From IMG/VR virus record IMGVR_UViG_3300046462_000629, positions 1 through 31,845 of that record: a stretch of DNA of 31,845 nucleotides; one strand, 5' to 3'. The notes below the pieces were generated by a model. That model made no database searches. It was not told where the DNA came from and was given only the letters and a program-made list of their open reading frames with translations. Positions 6,653 to 14,700 of this stretch are shown in pieces. A program made the translations under genes and the position numbers. Numbering within the stretch: the first letter of the stretch is position 1; each line of letters starts with the position of its first letter. Origin of the DNA: a virus.

Positions 6653-7969
6653 ATGGCTTTTTTCTGCGATGACCCTAGCGCAATCAGTGATATTGCGTCT
6701 AAGGACACAAACCGAATCGTCGGCACCATTGCCAAGGCTCTGGCTGCCAATGCTCCTTACATGAACGTAATCACCGGTGGGGTGTTCCCATCCGGCACGT
6801 CTGATGCAATCCGCTCGATTGTCCAGATGCAGGCGGCTCCTGGCGACTCTCTCGCCATTCCCACCTTCGTCTGTGATACCGACATTTGCGGTCAGACCGG
6901 TCATCAGGACCTAACCGACACTGTCGAATTCACTCTCCGCCTGGAAAGCTTCCGTGGCCGAGGCCCCAACATCTGCGTTAAGAAAGGCTATGCGGCTTTC
7001 AAAGGCAGCTATGTGATGGCTGAGGACTCGCTGAAGAAACTGGTCGTGCAATACATCAACGCGGACATCCGCGCTCAGTTGTATCTGCGCTCCGCCAGCA
7101 AGTTCACGGCGAACGCGAATTACGACTTCAACAGTCTTTTCACCGGTGGTCTGGAAACCGACCTGGGTGTGAAGTTCGCACCGTTGCTGCCCACTGGTCC
7201 CATGACCTTCAAGGCGCTTCATTACATCGCGCGCTACATGCGCGAGGTTTTGTTCGCTGAGTGGTATGGCCAGGACAGCGGCATGCCTCACTTCCGTTTC
7301 ATCGGCGGCTCCGACCAAGTGGAATATTTCCGCTCCGAAGTCGGCGTCCAGAACGTGATGGTGGCTCTGACCACTGGCGGATACAAGATGGGTGAAACCA
7401 CCTTGACGGCTTACTCGTTCGAGCAGAGCCCCGCTTACCGTGGCCTCGCCTTCGGCGTGGACCAGCGGCCTTTGCGCGCGACCGGCTTCAATCCGGACGG
7501 CACGCTCGCCCTGGTTGACCCCGTGGTCATCGTCGCGAATCCTTCGCGCGGTGTCGCGTTCGCGAAACCGAATCCGGCGTGGCTCTCCGCGCCTTATGAA
7601 CTCGGCATCCTGATTGCCGATGGCTCGTTCGAGCGTCTCGTCCCCGAGAAATACGTGGGCGAAGGCTCGTTCAAATTCGCGCCCCAGCTTCACATGGGTG
7701 AGCTTGAGTGGCACTACCAGATTGACAACCAATGTAACCAGTGGGGTGACTTTGGTTGGCACAAATACCAAATCACCCGCGCGTATCGTCCGCTGCGTCC
7801 TCAGCACATTGTGCCGCTGCTTTACAGCCGCTGCCAAGCTGACCTGGGTCTCGTGGCTTGCGCTAGTGCGAATGGTTCCAGCTTCAGCGGAGCCGACAGC
7901 TTCATCAACGTTGGGGTGTGCGGTGACAACGAAGCCCCGGTTGTTGGTCCGGGTGTTCCGACTCTGTAA
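6653..7969 (+). CDS. Putative major capsid protein
   Basis: 438 residues, a usual length for an HK97-fold capsid protein or functional analogue. It is a soluble, mixed alpha/beta protein without low complexity. It follows the scaffold region, has its own long leader and is followed by a strong hairpin, as expected for the most expressed gene. The N-terminal part is helical, the middle has a long strand-rich region, and the last 30 residues are Gly/Ser/Pro-rich. It contains around ten cysteines, which is many for a capsid protein, and disulfides or metal sites could stabilise the shell. The start ATG lacks a Shine-Dalgarno. The assignment is by position, size and context. Confidence 0.75.
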   Translation: MAFFCDDPSAISDIASKDTNRIVGTIAKALAANAPYMNVITGGVFPSGTSDAIRSIVQMQAAPGDSLAIPTFVCDTDICGQTGHQDLTDTVEFTLRLESFRGRGPNICVKKGYAAFKGSYVMAEDSLKKLVVQYINADIRAQLYLRSASKFTANANYDFNSLFTGGLETDLGVKFAPLLPTGPMTFKALHYIARYMREVLFAEWYGQDSGMPHFRFIGGSDQVEYFRSEVGVQNVMVALTTGGYKMGETTLTAYSFEQSPAYRGLAFGVDQRPLRATGFNPDGTLALVDPVVIVANPSRGVAFAKPNPAWLSAPYELGILIADGSFERLVPEKYVGEGSFKFAPQLHMGELEWHYQIDNQCNQWGDFGWHKYQITRAYRPLRPQHIVPLLYSRCQADLGLVACASANGSSFSGADSFINVGVCGDNEAPVVGPGVPTL

Positions 7970-7994
7970 CCGCTCGTCGGGGTAGGGGAAACGT

Positions 7995-8025
7995 GGGGTG
8001 GGCGGTTTAGGCCGCTCACCCCTTT
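7995..8025 (+). terminator. Strong stem-loop with short T run after the capsid gene
   Basis: An 11-bp stem (7995-8005 with 8012-8022, one G-T wobble) closes a 6-nt loop and is followed by TTTACAAC. The stem is very GC-rich while the T run is only three bases, so partial termination or 3' protection of the capsid transcript is more likely than a complete stop. It lies 25 nt after the capsid stop codon in the 73-nt gap before the next gene. Confidence 0.65.
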
Positions 8026-8042
8026 ACAACTGAATCCGCAAC

Positions 8043-8972
8043 ATGGCCGCTGATACAAATTTCCGGCAAGGTGACACCGAATGGGACCTTGCGAGAAAAA
8101 TTCTTCAGCGGCTAAATTCTTTTATCAACGTGGCATCTGATACATCAACTCAATTTGCGCAGGGCGATACTTTATACAACATAAAGCGAAAGACCTTGCG
8201 GCGGCTTAACCAACTTTTTCCCTCCGCCACCGGCGACGTCGTCTGGAGACAGGGGGATTCTCAGTGGAGCATCGAAAGAAAAATTCTTCTGGTGCTCAAC
8301 CAGGACACGGCGATTCCTATTCCGGAGACACCTGCGGTAGTGCAAAGCAAGTGGGGGTCAGGCTCGGCGGATACTACGAGCGTGACTTTAACTGGAGTCA
8401 CGGCAGGCAATATGATTGTGGTAGTAGCGGCAATCGTCGCCACCAGCCCAGCGGCCCCAGTAGACGGGGATTGTGTAGACGGAGTGTCCGACTATACGGT
8501 CGATTCGTCAACTCCAGCAATCAACACTTTTTATCGGTTCGCCGTTTGGTCTAAGGTCGCGGCAGTCAGCGGCAACCTCACTATCACTGTAGGAAACGGG
8601 GGCGTATTGGTCAATGCGCTTAATGTTTGTGCCTACGAGATTTCGGGCTTGGCTCTTAAGATGTTTGATTCTGGCAACGATGGAGTCGGAACGAGCGCCA
8701 CTCCCACAACGGATATTTTTGGGACATCGTCCGCAGGGGTAATCGTAGCTGTCGAAGCAGAGTTTACCGGGGGAGCAGGAATTACTCATACTGCCGGACC
8801 TGGATATTCGATTTCAGATTCCGGCAACGCACACGGGGATGAGAACTCAGGCGCTTTGCTGGCGGGCTGCGCGGAGCATAGGGTAACGACTGGGGCGCTC
8901 GATGTAACGAATGCGTCCTGTGTTTTAGCCCCAGACCAATCCTGGGGGATTCTGGCTGCGGCTTATAAATAA
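8043..8972 (+). CDS. Virion surface-type protein with three N-terminal QGD repeats and a beta-rich C-terminal domain
   Basis: 309 residues, function not recognised. Residues 9-25, 40-56 and 70-86 are three copies of a 17-residue unit, QGD-[TS]-x2-[WY]-x-[ILV]-x-R-K-x-L-x2-L-N, at a spacing of 30-31. Residues about 100-309 are rich in Thr, Ser, Gly and Val, with alternating strands, as in beta-sandwich decoration or adhesin domains. There is no signal peptide. It comes directly after the major capsid gene and its hairpin. The repeats could be capsid or fibre anchoring units and the C-terminal domain could be exposed on the particle, for example as a decoration protein, head fibre or fibre anchor. 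These roles are inference. Confidence 0.75.
   Translation: MAADTNFRQGDTEWDLARKILQRLNSFINVASDTSTQFAQGDTLYNIKRKTLRRLNQLFPSATGDVVWRQGDSQWSIERKILLVLNQDTAIPIPETPAVVQSKWGSGSADTTSVTLTGVTAGNMIVVVAAIVATSPAAPVDGDCVDGVSDYTVDSSTPAINTFYRFAVWSKVAAVSGNLTITVGNGGVLVNALNVCAYEISGLALKMFDSGNDGVGTSATPTTDIFGTSSAGVIVAVEAEFTGGAGITHTAGPGYSISDSGNAHGDENSGALLAGCAEHRVTTGALDVTNASCVLAPDQSWGILAAAYK
8067..8300 (+). repeat. Three tandem QGD protein repeats
   Basis: The three units start at 8067, 8160 and 8250. The protein pattern is clear (QGDTEWDLARKILQRLN, QGDTLYNIKRKTLRRLN, QGDSQWSIERKILLVLN) but codons have diverged, so the duplication is old and kept by selection on the protein. Confidence 0.8.
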
Positions 8973-8974
8973 AC

Positions 8975-9148
8975 ATGAAGACTTTGAAAGATGTTTTGGA
9001 CGAGGCTGGGGTGGAGGAGACTCATTGGCCTGTAGACTACCGGTTGGAACCGGGGGAAGTCATCCAGGATAAAACGCGGGATGAAACCACCCGCATACCG
9101 ATTATTCGTAATGACGGGAAGCGATATAACGGCACCGCAGAAAGTTGA
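8975..9148 (+). CDS. Small protein of unknown function (57 aa)
   Basis: A short frame running from ATG 8975, 2 nt after the previous stop, to TGA 9148. The product is charged and soluble, with a helical N-terminus (KTLKDVLDEAGVEE) and a basic/acidic C-terminal half, and has no cysteines or membrane segment. Its tight placement between two genes on the same strand and its coding-like composition support it as real. I do not recognise a family. Confidence 0.6.
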   Translation: MKTLKDVLDEAGVEETHWPVDYRLEPGEVIQDKTRDETTRIPIIRNDGKRYNGTAES

Positions 9149-9155
9149 CAGAAGT

Positions 9156-9347
9156 ATGTTGTCACCATTTCGAGGGAAAGAGCTTTTTGCTCTAATCCCA
9201 ATCAACATTGGGCTCGAAGGAGTCCGGCGCTTTATGGTAGCCCATCAAGCGGAGCTAACCGCTGCCCTCACCGTGGTTCAAATCCTGGTGGGGCTGGGCA
9301 CGTTGGCGATTATCATCAAAAAACTCCTGACCAAGAAACCCGAATGA
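9156..9347 (+). CDS. Small single-helix membrane protein (possible holin or membrane anchor)
   Basis: 63 residues from the ATG at 9156, 7 nt after the previous stop. An upstream in-frame ATG at 9081 lies inside the preceding gene. Residues about 35-55 (TAALTVVQILVGLGTLAII) form one transmembrane helix followed by a lysine-rich tail, KKLLTKK, placing the C-terminus inside the cell by the positive-inside rule. An N-terminal amphipathic helix precedes it. The gene overlaps the lipoprotein gene by ATGA. Small membrane protein plus lipoprotein can be a lysis pair (holin or spanin), but no endolysin gene is evident beside them, so a role in the virion or in DNA entry remains possible. Confidence 0.6.
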   Translation: MLSPFRGKELFALIPINIGLEGVRRFMVAHQAELTAALTVVQILVGLGTLAIIIKKLLTKKPE

Positions 9348-10078
9348 AGGCACTGATTCCCCTCCTATTTAGTTTGGTGTTGCTCACCGGCTGCGGGCTT
9401 ATCCCGAAGCGAGTGGAGCTTTTCCAGAGCAAGGTCCACAAGGTCCCTGAGTTTTCCGACCGACAGGTTGAATTTCAAAAGCGCGCGGCGTATCTCGCGA
9501 AGCAACGCGCGGCTGATACGGTGGATGCGGCCATTTCGACCGGCGCTTCCACTAACGTGGTCGTTCCCGCGCGCGATGCTGAGAAGCTGACCGATGCTGT
9601 GTCCACCTCGCTAGGTCCTCCGCTGACTGCGGTGACCAATGCCGACATTGCGACTGCTAATCTGCGGCATGCGACGGCGAATCGAGATGAACGTATTAGC
9701 GATTTCAAAAATTCGAATGACGTCAACGCCGGGAAGAAAATCGAAGGCACCGGCCTTATCCAGGTGCCATATTTTCTGTGGTCCGGTGGATTCCTGGTGG
9801 TTATTTTTGTCGGCTGGCATCTCGCGAAGACCGCGCTCACCGTCGCGTCTGCGGCTAACCCTGGGGCTGCCGTAGGGGTGGGGGCGATGAACATCGCGGG
9901 CAATCTTGCAGGCAAGGGCCTGCATCAGGTTGTTCTCGGCGGGTCTAATTTTTTGAAGTGGGCTGAATCCTCGCTGGACCCTGTCGTGAGTAAACAAGTC
10001 ACCGATGCATTCATCGCGCATCAGAAGGAAGCGCAGGATGGCGACGTGAAGTCGGTGGTCAAAACATTAATAAACTGA
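9344..10078 (+). CDS. Lipoprotein with an additional central membrane segment
   Basis: 244 residues. Residues 1-17 form a lipoprotein signal peptide: Met-Lys start, hydrophobic LIPLLFSLVLL and the lipobox L-T-G-C with the modified Cys at 17. This implies export and lipid attachment in the host envelope, and a diderm host is likely. Residues about 30-135 are helical and Ala/Thr/Asn-rich. Residues about 142-170 (FLWSGGFLVVIFVGWHL and onward) form a strong membrane helix followed by an Ala/Gly-rich stretch. Phage-encoded lipoproteins include spanins and superinfection-exclusion proteins, and this could be either. It is translationally coupled to the small membrane protein upstream. Confidence 0.7.
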   Translation: MKALIPLLFSLVLLTGCGLIPKRVELFQSKVHKVPEFSDRQVEFQKRAAYLAKQRAADTVDAAISTGASTNVVVPARDAEKLTDAVSTSLGPPLTAVTNADIATANLRHATANRDERISDFKNSNDVNAGKKIEGTGLIQVPYFLWSGGFLVVIFVGWHLAKTALTVASAANPGAAVGVGAMNIAGNLAGKGLHQVVLGGSNFLKWAESSLDPVVSKQVTDAFIAHQKEAQDGDVKSVVKTLIN

Positions 10079-10079
10079 T

Positions 10080-11165
10080 ATGCCAGAGTGCTTAGATTGC
10101 GGCCAGACCGACCCGAATCCGAATCCGCTGGATAGTTGCAGCCGACCGGCGTGCGATAACCCGTGTGGTAGCGGCCCACACAATACGCCTCAGTGCGAGA
10201 CGCTGCCCAGTCAGATTGAAAATTTCACGCTTCAGTTTTTCGGTGAAGTGGTCAAGACGGAGCAGAACGGTAAGGTCGTTTGGTCGTTGCCGTGCGGCCT
10301 GGACGTCGGGCTACCGGATAATCCGCGCGGCGTGAGCGAAGGGCTCGCCTGCTATTTTCTACGGCTCTTCCAGGACGGTATCACCGGGCTGAAGGGCGAT
10401 AAAGGCGACCAGGGCGTCGCGGGCACAAACGGAAACAACGCATACAGCGTGACGCTGCACACTTTCGCGCAGCCGTCGCTAGCGGCTCCCAGTGTTCAGA
10501 TTCAGACCCAGTTTAATCCTGGAGTCGGTCTCACCGGCAGCTACCTTTTCATCGATACCTCCGGATGGTATCAAGTCGCCGGGTCAGATGCGAATGGGAA
10601 TCTCTCACTCGTTTTGATTAAGCTATCGAGCACTAACGCGGGCGCGTTGGTGACTCCTGGCAAGCTGGTGATTGTTACCGGCCCTCCCGGTGCAACGATT
10701 CAAGGCCCTCAAGGCATACCCGGACCTATCGGTCCCGCTGGCTCTCCTGGCCCAGAGCCGACCGCGACCAACGGAATGTATCAGCCGAATCTGTCCGCTT
10801 CGGATGCGAATCCGGACGTGACCTATGCGGTGTTGGATTACACCACTTCGAACATGCAATTTTTGGCTCCTGTGGCCGGGACCTATTTAGTGAACGTGGT
10901 GATTACCGTCGTTGCTTTGGGGGCTGTGGTAGCTACTGACGGAGCCTTTTTGCAAGTGGTGGATGACAGCGTAGCCGCTAACATCGGCCCGGAGCAGGTT
11001 ATTACCGGGCTTGTCTCAGGTGAGCATCGCCAACTGAGCATCACCGCAATTGTGGTCACCGATTCAGATAATCACCAAATTTCTATCTACGGAAAACAAA
11101 CGGTCCTCGGGCACATGCACTATCAGGCCATTCGGTCCGTGATGACCTGGGTTCGACTGGAATGA
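10080..11165 (+). CDS. Collagen-like fibre protein with cysteine-rich N-terminus
   Basis: 361 residues. The N-terminus (1-45) is rich in Cys, Pro and Asn (C4, C7, C20, C25, C29, C39) and may be disulfide- or metal-stabilised. Residues 100-118 form a first collagen-like Gly-X-Y block with seven glycines in register. Residues about 201-225 form a second block of Gly-Pro-rich triplets. An approximately 80-residue strand-rich domain lies between them, and residues about 235-361 form a C-terminal beta domain of a size compatible with a C1q/TNF-like trimerisation head. Collagen-like triplets in phages are usually found in trimeric fibres, so this is probably a tail or head fibre contacting the host. 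Its stop overlaps the next start (ATGA). Confidence 0.75.
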   Translation: MPECLDCGQTDPNPNPLDSCSRPACDNPCGSGPHNTPQCETLPSQIENFTLQFFGEVVKTEQNGKVVWSLPCGLDVGLPDNPRGVSEGLACYFLRLFQDGITGLKGDKGDQGVAGTNGNNAYSVTLHTFAQPSLAAPSVQIQTQFNPGVGLTGSYLFIDTSGWYQVAGSDANGNLSLVLIKLSSTNAGALVTPGKLVIVTGPPGATIQGPQGIPGPIGPAGSPGPEPTATNGMYQPNLSASDANPDVTYAVLDYTTSNMQFLAPVAGTYLVNVVITVVALGAVVATDGAFLQVVDDSVAANIGPEQVITGLVSGEHRQLSITAIVVTDSDNHQISIYGKQTVLGHMHYQAIRSVMTWVRLE

Positions 11166-11341
11166 AAAATCGAGGCGGCTGCGGCAAAAACAAAAGTTGT
11201 GCGATTCCCGTGTTGAGAGACACGGAGCACGTTTATACGGGCAAGTGCAAAGCCCCGCGCGGCGGGGATAAGACCGTTGGGGTGCCCGAATATAAATTAG
11301 TAGTGACGAATCTCCCCGACCCAAATAGAGCGACTTCTTAA
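11162..11341 (+). CDS. Small basic cysteine-containing protein (59 aa)
   Basis: The frame starts at ATG 11162, overlapping the fibre stop by 4 nt, and ends at TAA 11339-11341. The N-terminal third is Gly/Lys-rich with C7, C13 and C29; the rest is strand-like. The last codons (AGA GCG ACT TCT) contain the CGACT motif that precedes the next gene, so the control element is embedded in coding sequence. Tight coupling supports a real gene of unknown function, perhaps a fibre accessory. Confidence 0.6.
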   Translation: MKNRGGCGKNKSCAIPVLRDTEHVYTGKCKAPRGGDKTVGVPEYKLVVTNLPDPNRATS

Positions 11342-11342
11342 T
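11329..11342 (+). promoter_or_regulatory. CGACT-type start-site motif before the 11343 gene
   Basis: AGCGACTTCT at 11329-11338 is identical to the copies at 916 and 17272 and is followed by TAAT and the ATG at 11343. Aligned to a T7-class promoter, +1 would fall on the A of the ATG, predicting a leaderless mRNA. No Shine-Dalgarno is present. Confidence 0.5.
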
Positions 11343-11687
11343 ATGAAACCGATTAGACTTGCGGTAGCCCAGAGCGAGACAGTTCCCCCTTCGGGAGGGT
11401 TCTCCAATCCAGTTTCGGGCGGCGAGGGCGGCGAGATTTTTCCGACCTTTACCTATCGTGGCCCGCTGGACCTGGACCTGCCGGAAGATGGCGAGATGAC
11501 GATTCACTATCGGCAGATTGACGAGCGGTCTGCGCCACGCCCCAGCGGCGAGCGGTATTACGAATGCACCATCCAGGTGAGAAAAATTTTGGACGTCAAG
11601 GAGGAGAAAGACGAAGCTCCGGCTAAGAGTTACGACGAGGCCGGGGAAGCTTTGGATAAGCTTATGGAAGAGCGGGAGGCCCAGTAA
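11343..11687 (+). CDS. Small acidic protein of unknown function before the neck genes
   Basis: 114 residues. The N-terminal half has strand-like segments (FPTFTYRGPLDLDL, MTIHYRQI). The last 35 are a charged helix ending EALDKLMEEREAQ. No cysteines, signal or membrane segment are present. It starts 1 nt after the small protein upstream and ends as TAATG with the putative neck protein, so it probably belongs to the same transcription unit and may be a neck or tail-assembly factor. No family recognised. Confidence 0.7.
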   Translation: MKPIRLAVAQSETVPPSGGFSNPVSGGEGGEIFPTFTYRGPLDLDLPEDGEMTIHYRQIDERSAPRPSGERYYECTIQVRKILDVKEEKDEAPAKSYDEAGEALDKLMEEREAQ

Positions 11688-12691
11688 TGTTCCGCGTGGA
11701 CGACATTTATGACGAGGCCAAGAAAATCATTGGCGTCTGCGACGACACCAAACTTTTTCGATGGCTCGGTGACGCCGTTGGACTCATTGCAAACAAAGAA
11801 GACCTGGAGGGATGGAAAGGGTTCATCGACGTCTGCTCTGCCGGGTGCTCGTGTGCAAGCGTGGGCTCTATTTGTAACAACCCTTCCGGTTGCGGACGCA
11901 AGTGCATTACTCTACCGAGGGAAGTCGAAACAGTCATCGGAGTAAACATCGGCGGGCAGCCGGTGCTCGGTTATGCACAGCTTTTTGAATTCCATTTGAA
12001 CGGACCCGGCTCCTGCCGGACTGTCTGCGAATGGAAGTGGATGGACCAGGGCGGGTATCATTACACTTTTCGCGACCTTGTGCATCCGGCGAAGCTGGTT
12101 GCCTACTTGGCTAACCCTGCCGATAACGGCGCGGAGTTAATTGTCTATGGCTATGATTCGAAAGGGAACGTGCTGCGGCGGATTGAAAACGGTGTCACCC
12201 TCAACGGTTACCGGGTCCCAACCATCTACGGAGTCGCTATCCCGGATTCTGAAGCCCCCGAAATCGCGAGAATCACTGGAGTGTTTAAACAGCGAACGCA
12301 GGGAAACATTCGGCTCTCGACAATCGATGACAGTGGAGCGACCGGCGTGTTGCTCGGCATCTACGAACCGGACGAGACCACCCCGCAGTATCGGCGCATC
12401 ATGCTCAATCGAAGCTGCAATTGGGCGCGCGTGGCATACCTTAAAACGAATCCTACATTTTTTAGCCGGTTCGACCACATCCCGCTGAAGAGCCGGATTG
12501 CGTTGCTGCTCGCCGTCCAGGCGCGAAAGCATTACAGCGACAACCAGATTCCGGACGCTCACGCTTTTGAAGCAGATGCGGCCCGATTGGAGCTTGAAGC
12601 GCAAATGAAGGCTGAGCCGCCTGTGTTCATGCCGGTGCAGGTCATCGACATGAGTCAGCCTCGTGACAAATACGATTACGACATTCGATAA
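11687..12691 (+). CDS. Putative neck / tail-tube adaptor protein with a cysteine cluster
   Basis: 334 residues. Its place immediately upstream of the large nozzle-like protein matches the pair of tubular tail proteins in T7-like phages (gp11 and gp12), where the first adapts the portal to the nozzle. The N-terminal helical segment (1-45) is followed by an unusual cluster C50, C54, C56, C63, C69 and C73, with C110 and C114 further on. The middle is strand-rich and the C-terminal 70 residues are helical (LLAVQARKHYSDNQI). GGGAGG 8-13 nt before the ATG is a good Shine-Dalgarno. The stop overlaps the next start (TAATG). Assignment is from order and size; the cysteine cluster is directly seen. Confidence 0.6.
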   Translation: MFRVDDIYDEAKKIIGVCDDTKLFRWLGDAVGLIANKEDLEGWKGFIDVCSAGCSCASVGSICNNPSGCGRKCITLPREVETVIGVNIGGQPVLGYAQLFEFHLNGPGSCRTVCEWKWMDQGGYHYTFRDLVHPAKLVAYLANPADNGAELIVYGYDSKGNVLRRIENGVTLNGYRVPTIYGVAIPDSEAPEIARITGVFKQRTQGNIRLSTIDDSGATGVLLGIYEPDETTPQYRRIMLNRSCNWARVAYLKTNPTFFSRFDHIPLKSRIALLLAVQARKHYSDNQIPDAHAFEADAARLELEAQMKAEPPVFMPVQVIDMSQPRDKYDYDIR

Positions 12692-14700
12692 TGGGTGAAG
12701 CCGGACAACGCATCATTGATTTTGACGGCACCTTTTTCCGGGGTGCGAAGTCAGACATGGACCCTGGCCAGCTTCCGCTCGGCTACGTTTGGTCTGCGCT
12801 GAACATGATTAACCTCGGCGGGGTGTTATCCTGCCGTCCGGGCAACAGATGCCTCGTCACTCTTCCTGATGGTAATCTCCAGGGAGCCGCGCTGTTTAAA
12901 CCGCAGGAAGGTCTGGAGCAGATTGTCATCGCGATTGACGGGGTGCTCTACGTCGCGACTTGGCCATTCCTTCAGTTTGTTCAAATTCAAAATGTGCTCT
13001 TGTCCCCAACTGCTAAGCAGGTCTTCTGGTCTCTGACTACTCAGTCGGCAGAGCGCATTGACAATTCTCTCACGTCCGCGATTCGGGTTATTATCCCTAA
13101 GTCGGTGCTCATCGTTCAAGATGGAGGACTGTCTGCACCCGCGTGGTATGACGGGCACCAGTCCGGCCAGATTCGCGGGGACCCGTTCGAGACTCCTTCA
13201 GGTGGTCCGATGGAATGGGTGGGCGACCGGTTGTGGGTGGCCTCGGGGAATCAAGTCCAGGCTAGCGATATCGGAAATCCTTTTAGCTTCCGTGAACAGA
13301 TTTATCTCGGCGGCGCATCAGCGTTTTTCTTCGCTAGTGAAGTCACGGCGATGGTGAAAACGCCTAGCATCGAGGCCCCGCAGTTGTTGGTGTTTACTGA
13401 ATCGGACGGCTCGATTCTCGAAGCCAACATTCGCGACCGGTCACAATGGCCCTCGACTCAGAATTTTCAACGCGAGGTAATCCAGGTGGGATGCACCTCG
13501 AATCGGTCCGCGTTCGCCCATTACGGTCAGGTCTGCTGGTTTTCGCCGGATGGCGTATCTATCTGGGACCCTGCCACTGCGGGCAAGCTGACTTCACGGC
13601 TGCCGGTGCGCGACAACGAAATGATGCTGAGCAAAACTCAGCTAAGCGATGATACTTCCCTCGTGGCCGGTGCGTCGTTCGGACAATTTTTACTCATGAG
13701 TGTTCCGGCTGAGGACGTGTATAACAAGCACACCTGGGTGCTGAATCACGCCAGTCTGGAGACCCTCTCAGATGACTCCGGCCCGTCCTGGTGCGGCCAT
13801 TGGACTGGCACCCGGCCAGTTGAATGGGTCTACGGAGAAATCGCGGACAAGAACAGAATTTTTCACGTATCGGTAGATGCGGACGGGAAGAATCGGTTGT
13901 GGGAATCTTTCACTCCCGACCGGCTGGACAACGGCTGCCCAATCACTTGGGCCTTTCAACCGCGCGCACATTTCGGGCAGACGTGCCCGGTGCCGGGTAA
14001 GCTCCCGGCACAACGTTGCCGATTCCAGTGGGTGGATGTCGGCCTTGCCGGTGTCGCTGAAGACCTGGACATCGGAGTTTTTTATGCTGGAGCGTTTCGT
14101 GGCGCGTTCCGTCAAATCATGTCGAAGAAAATTTCTGTGGAAAAGGGAAACCTTAATTTCCGGATTCTAATCGACATCAATTCGCAACTGTTCGGCTATA
14201 AGCCCCAGTCTCGGGTGATTCGGTCTGAGGATGCGAACCAACAGGACGACAACGGCTCTCTGTCTTCCTGCGGAGCGGAGCGACCAGACGTGGAGAATAT
14301 TGACGAGAGCTTCGAGCTACTCGTAGTGGGCCAGGGACCCGCGACCGTTCGATTTCTCCGCACCTTTGCGTTGACCGTGCCCGAAGATAAGTCCGGCGAC
14401 GGTCAGGCGTGCCAGGACGAGGCTAGTCTAAGCGCGGTTCGATTCGACGGGGCATCAGTTCAAGGACCCTCTGAAGAGGCCCTCGATATAGCATTGAGTC
14501 AGGCCCCGACTCAGGACTTTCATTCTGTGGTCACCGAGACCGTCATAGTCGGCGACTTCTCTGCTGTGGGTGTTGGTGTCGCTGAGAGCATTATTTCTCA
14601 GCGAGCAGCCGACCGAGTAGCTCTGGTGATTGCCACCAAGATGGCGGAGAACGAGCTAATCTCGGTTCTGCCTAAAACTATTTCGTTAGGCTTGGAATGA
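12691..14700 (+). CDS. Putative tail nozzle / tubular tail protein B
   Basis: 669 residues, predominantly beta-structure. The N-terminal region has a pattern common in short-tail nozzle proteins: an opening D-F-x-G segment, then P-x-x-L-P-x-G-Y followed by A-L-N-M and G-G-V-L-S-C-R-P-G (about residues 25-52). Repeating strand blocks with D-G turns follow (about 75-400) as in a beta-propeller. The last 150 residues include acidic loops and a helix at 625-655. In T7-like virions this protein forms the hexameric nozzle carrying fibres. The stop overlaps the next gene start (ATGA). A weak CGACA element 12 nt before the start lies in the previous gene. Confidence 0.65.
   Translation: MGEAGQRIIDFDGTFFRGAKSDMDPGQLPLGYVWSALNMINLGGVLSCRPGNRCLVTLPDGNLQGAALFKPQEGLEQIVIAIDGVLYVATWPFLQFVQIQNVLLSPTAKQVFWSLTTQSAERIDNSLTSAIRVIIPKSVLIVQDGGLSAPAWYDGHQSGQIRGDPFETPSGGPMEWVGDRLWVASGNQVQASDIGNPFSFREQIYLGGASAFFFASEVTAMVKTPSIEAPQLLVFTESDGSILEANIRDRSQWPSTQNFQREVIQVGCTSNRSAFAHYGQVCWFSPDGVSIWDPATAGKLTSRLPVRDNEMMLSKTQLSDDTSLVAGASFGQFLLMSVPAEDVYNKHTWVLNHASLETLSDDSGPSWCGHWTGTRPVEWVYGEIADKNRIFHVSVDADGKNRLWESFTPDRLDNGCPITWAFQPRAHFGQTCPVPGKLPAQRCRFQWVDVGLAGVAEDLDIGVFYAGAFRGAFRQIMSKKISVEKGNLNFRILIDINSQLFGYKPQSRVIRSEDANQQDDNGSLSSCGAERPDVENIDESFELLVVGQGPATVRFLRTFALTVPEDKSGDGQACQDEASLSAVRFDGASVQGPSEEALDIALSQAPTQDFHSVVTETVIVGDFSAVGVGVAESIISQRAADRVALVIATKMAENELISVLPKTISLGLE

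Noticed and set aside
6649-6654. TACTAT as a -10 box
   Set aside because: It overlaps the capsid ATG and has no -35 element at a suitable distance.
6911-7837. 308-residue antisense frame opposite the capsid gene
   Set aside because: A shadow of the capsid gene with no upstream signal of its own.
14548-14565. An internal GCGACTTCTCT copy in the nozzle gene as another promoter
   Set aside because: It lies deep in coding sequence (V-G-D-F-S) with no start nearby in the right position. Similar chance GCGACTT copies occur at about 27509 and 27711, so the motif is only meaningful near starts.
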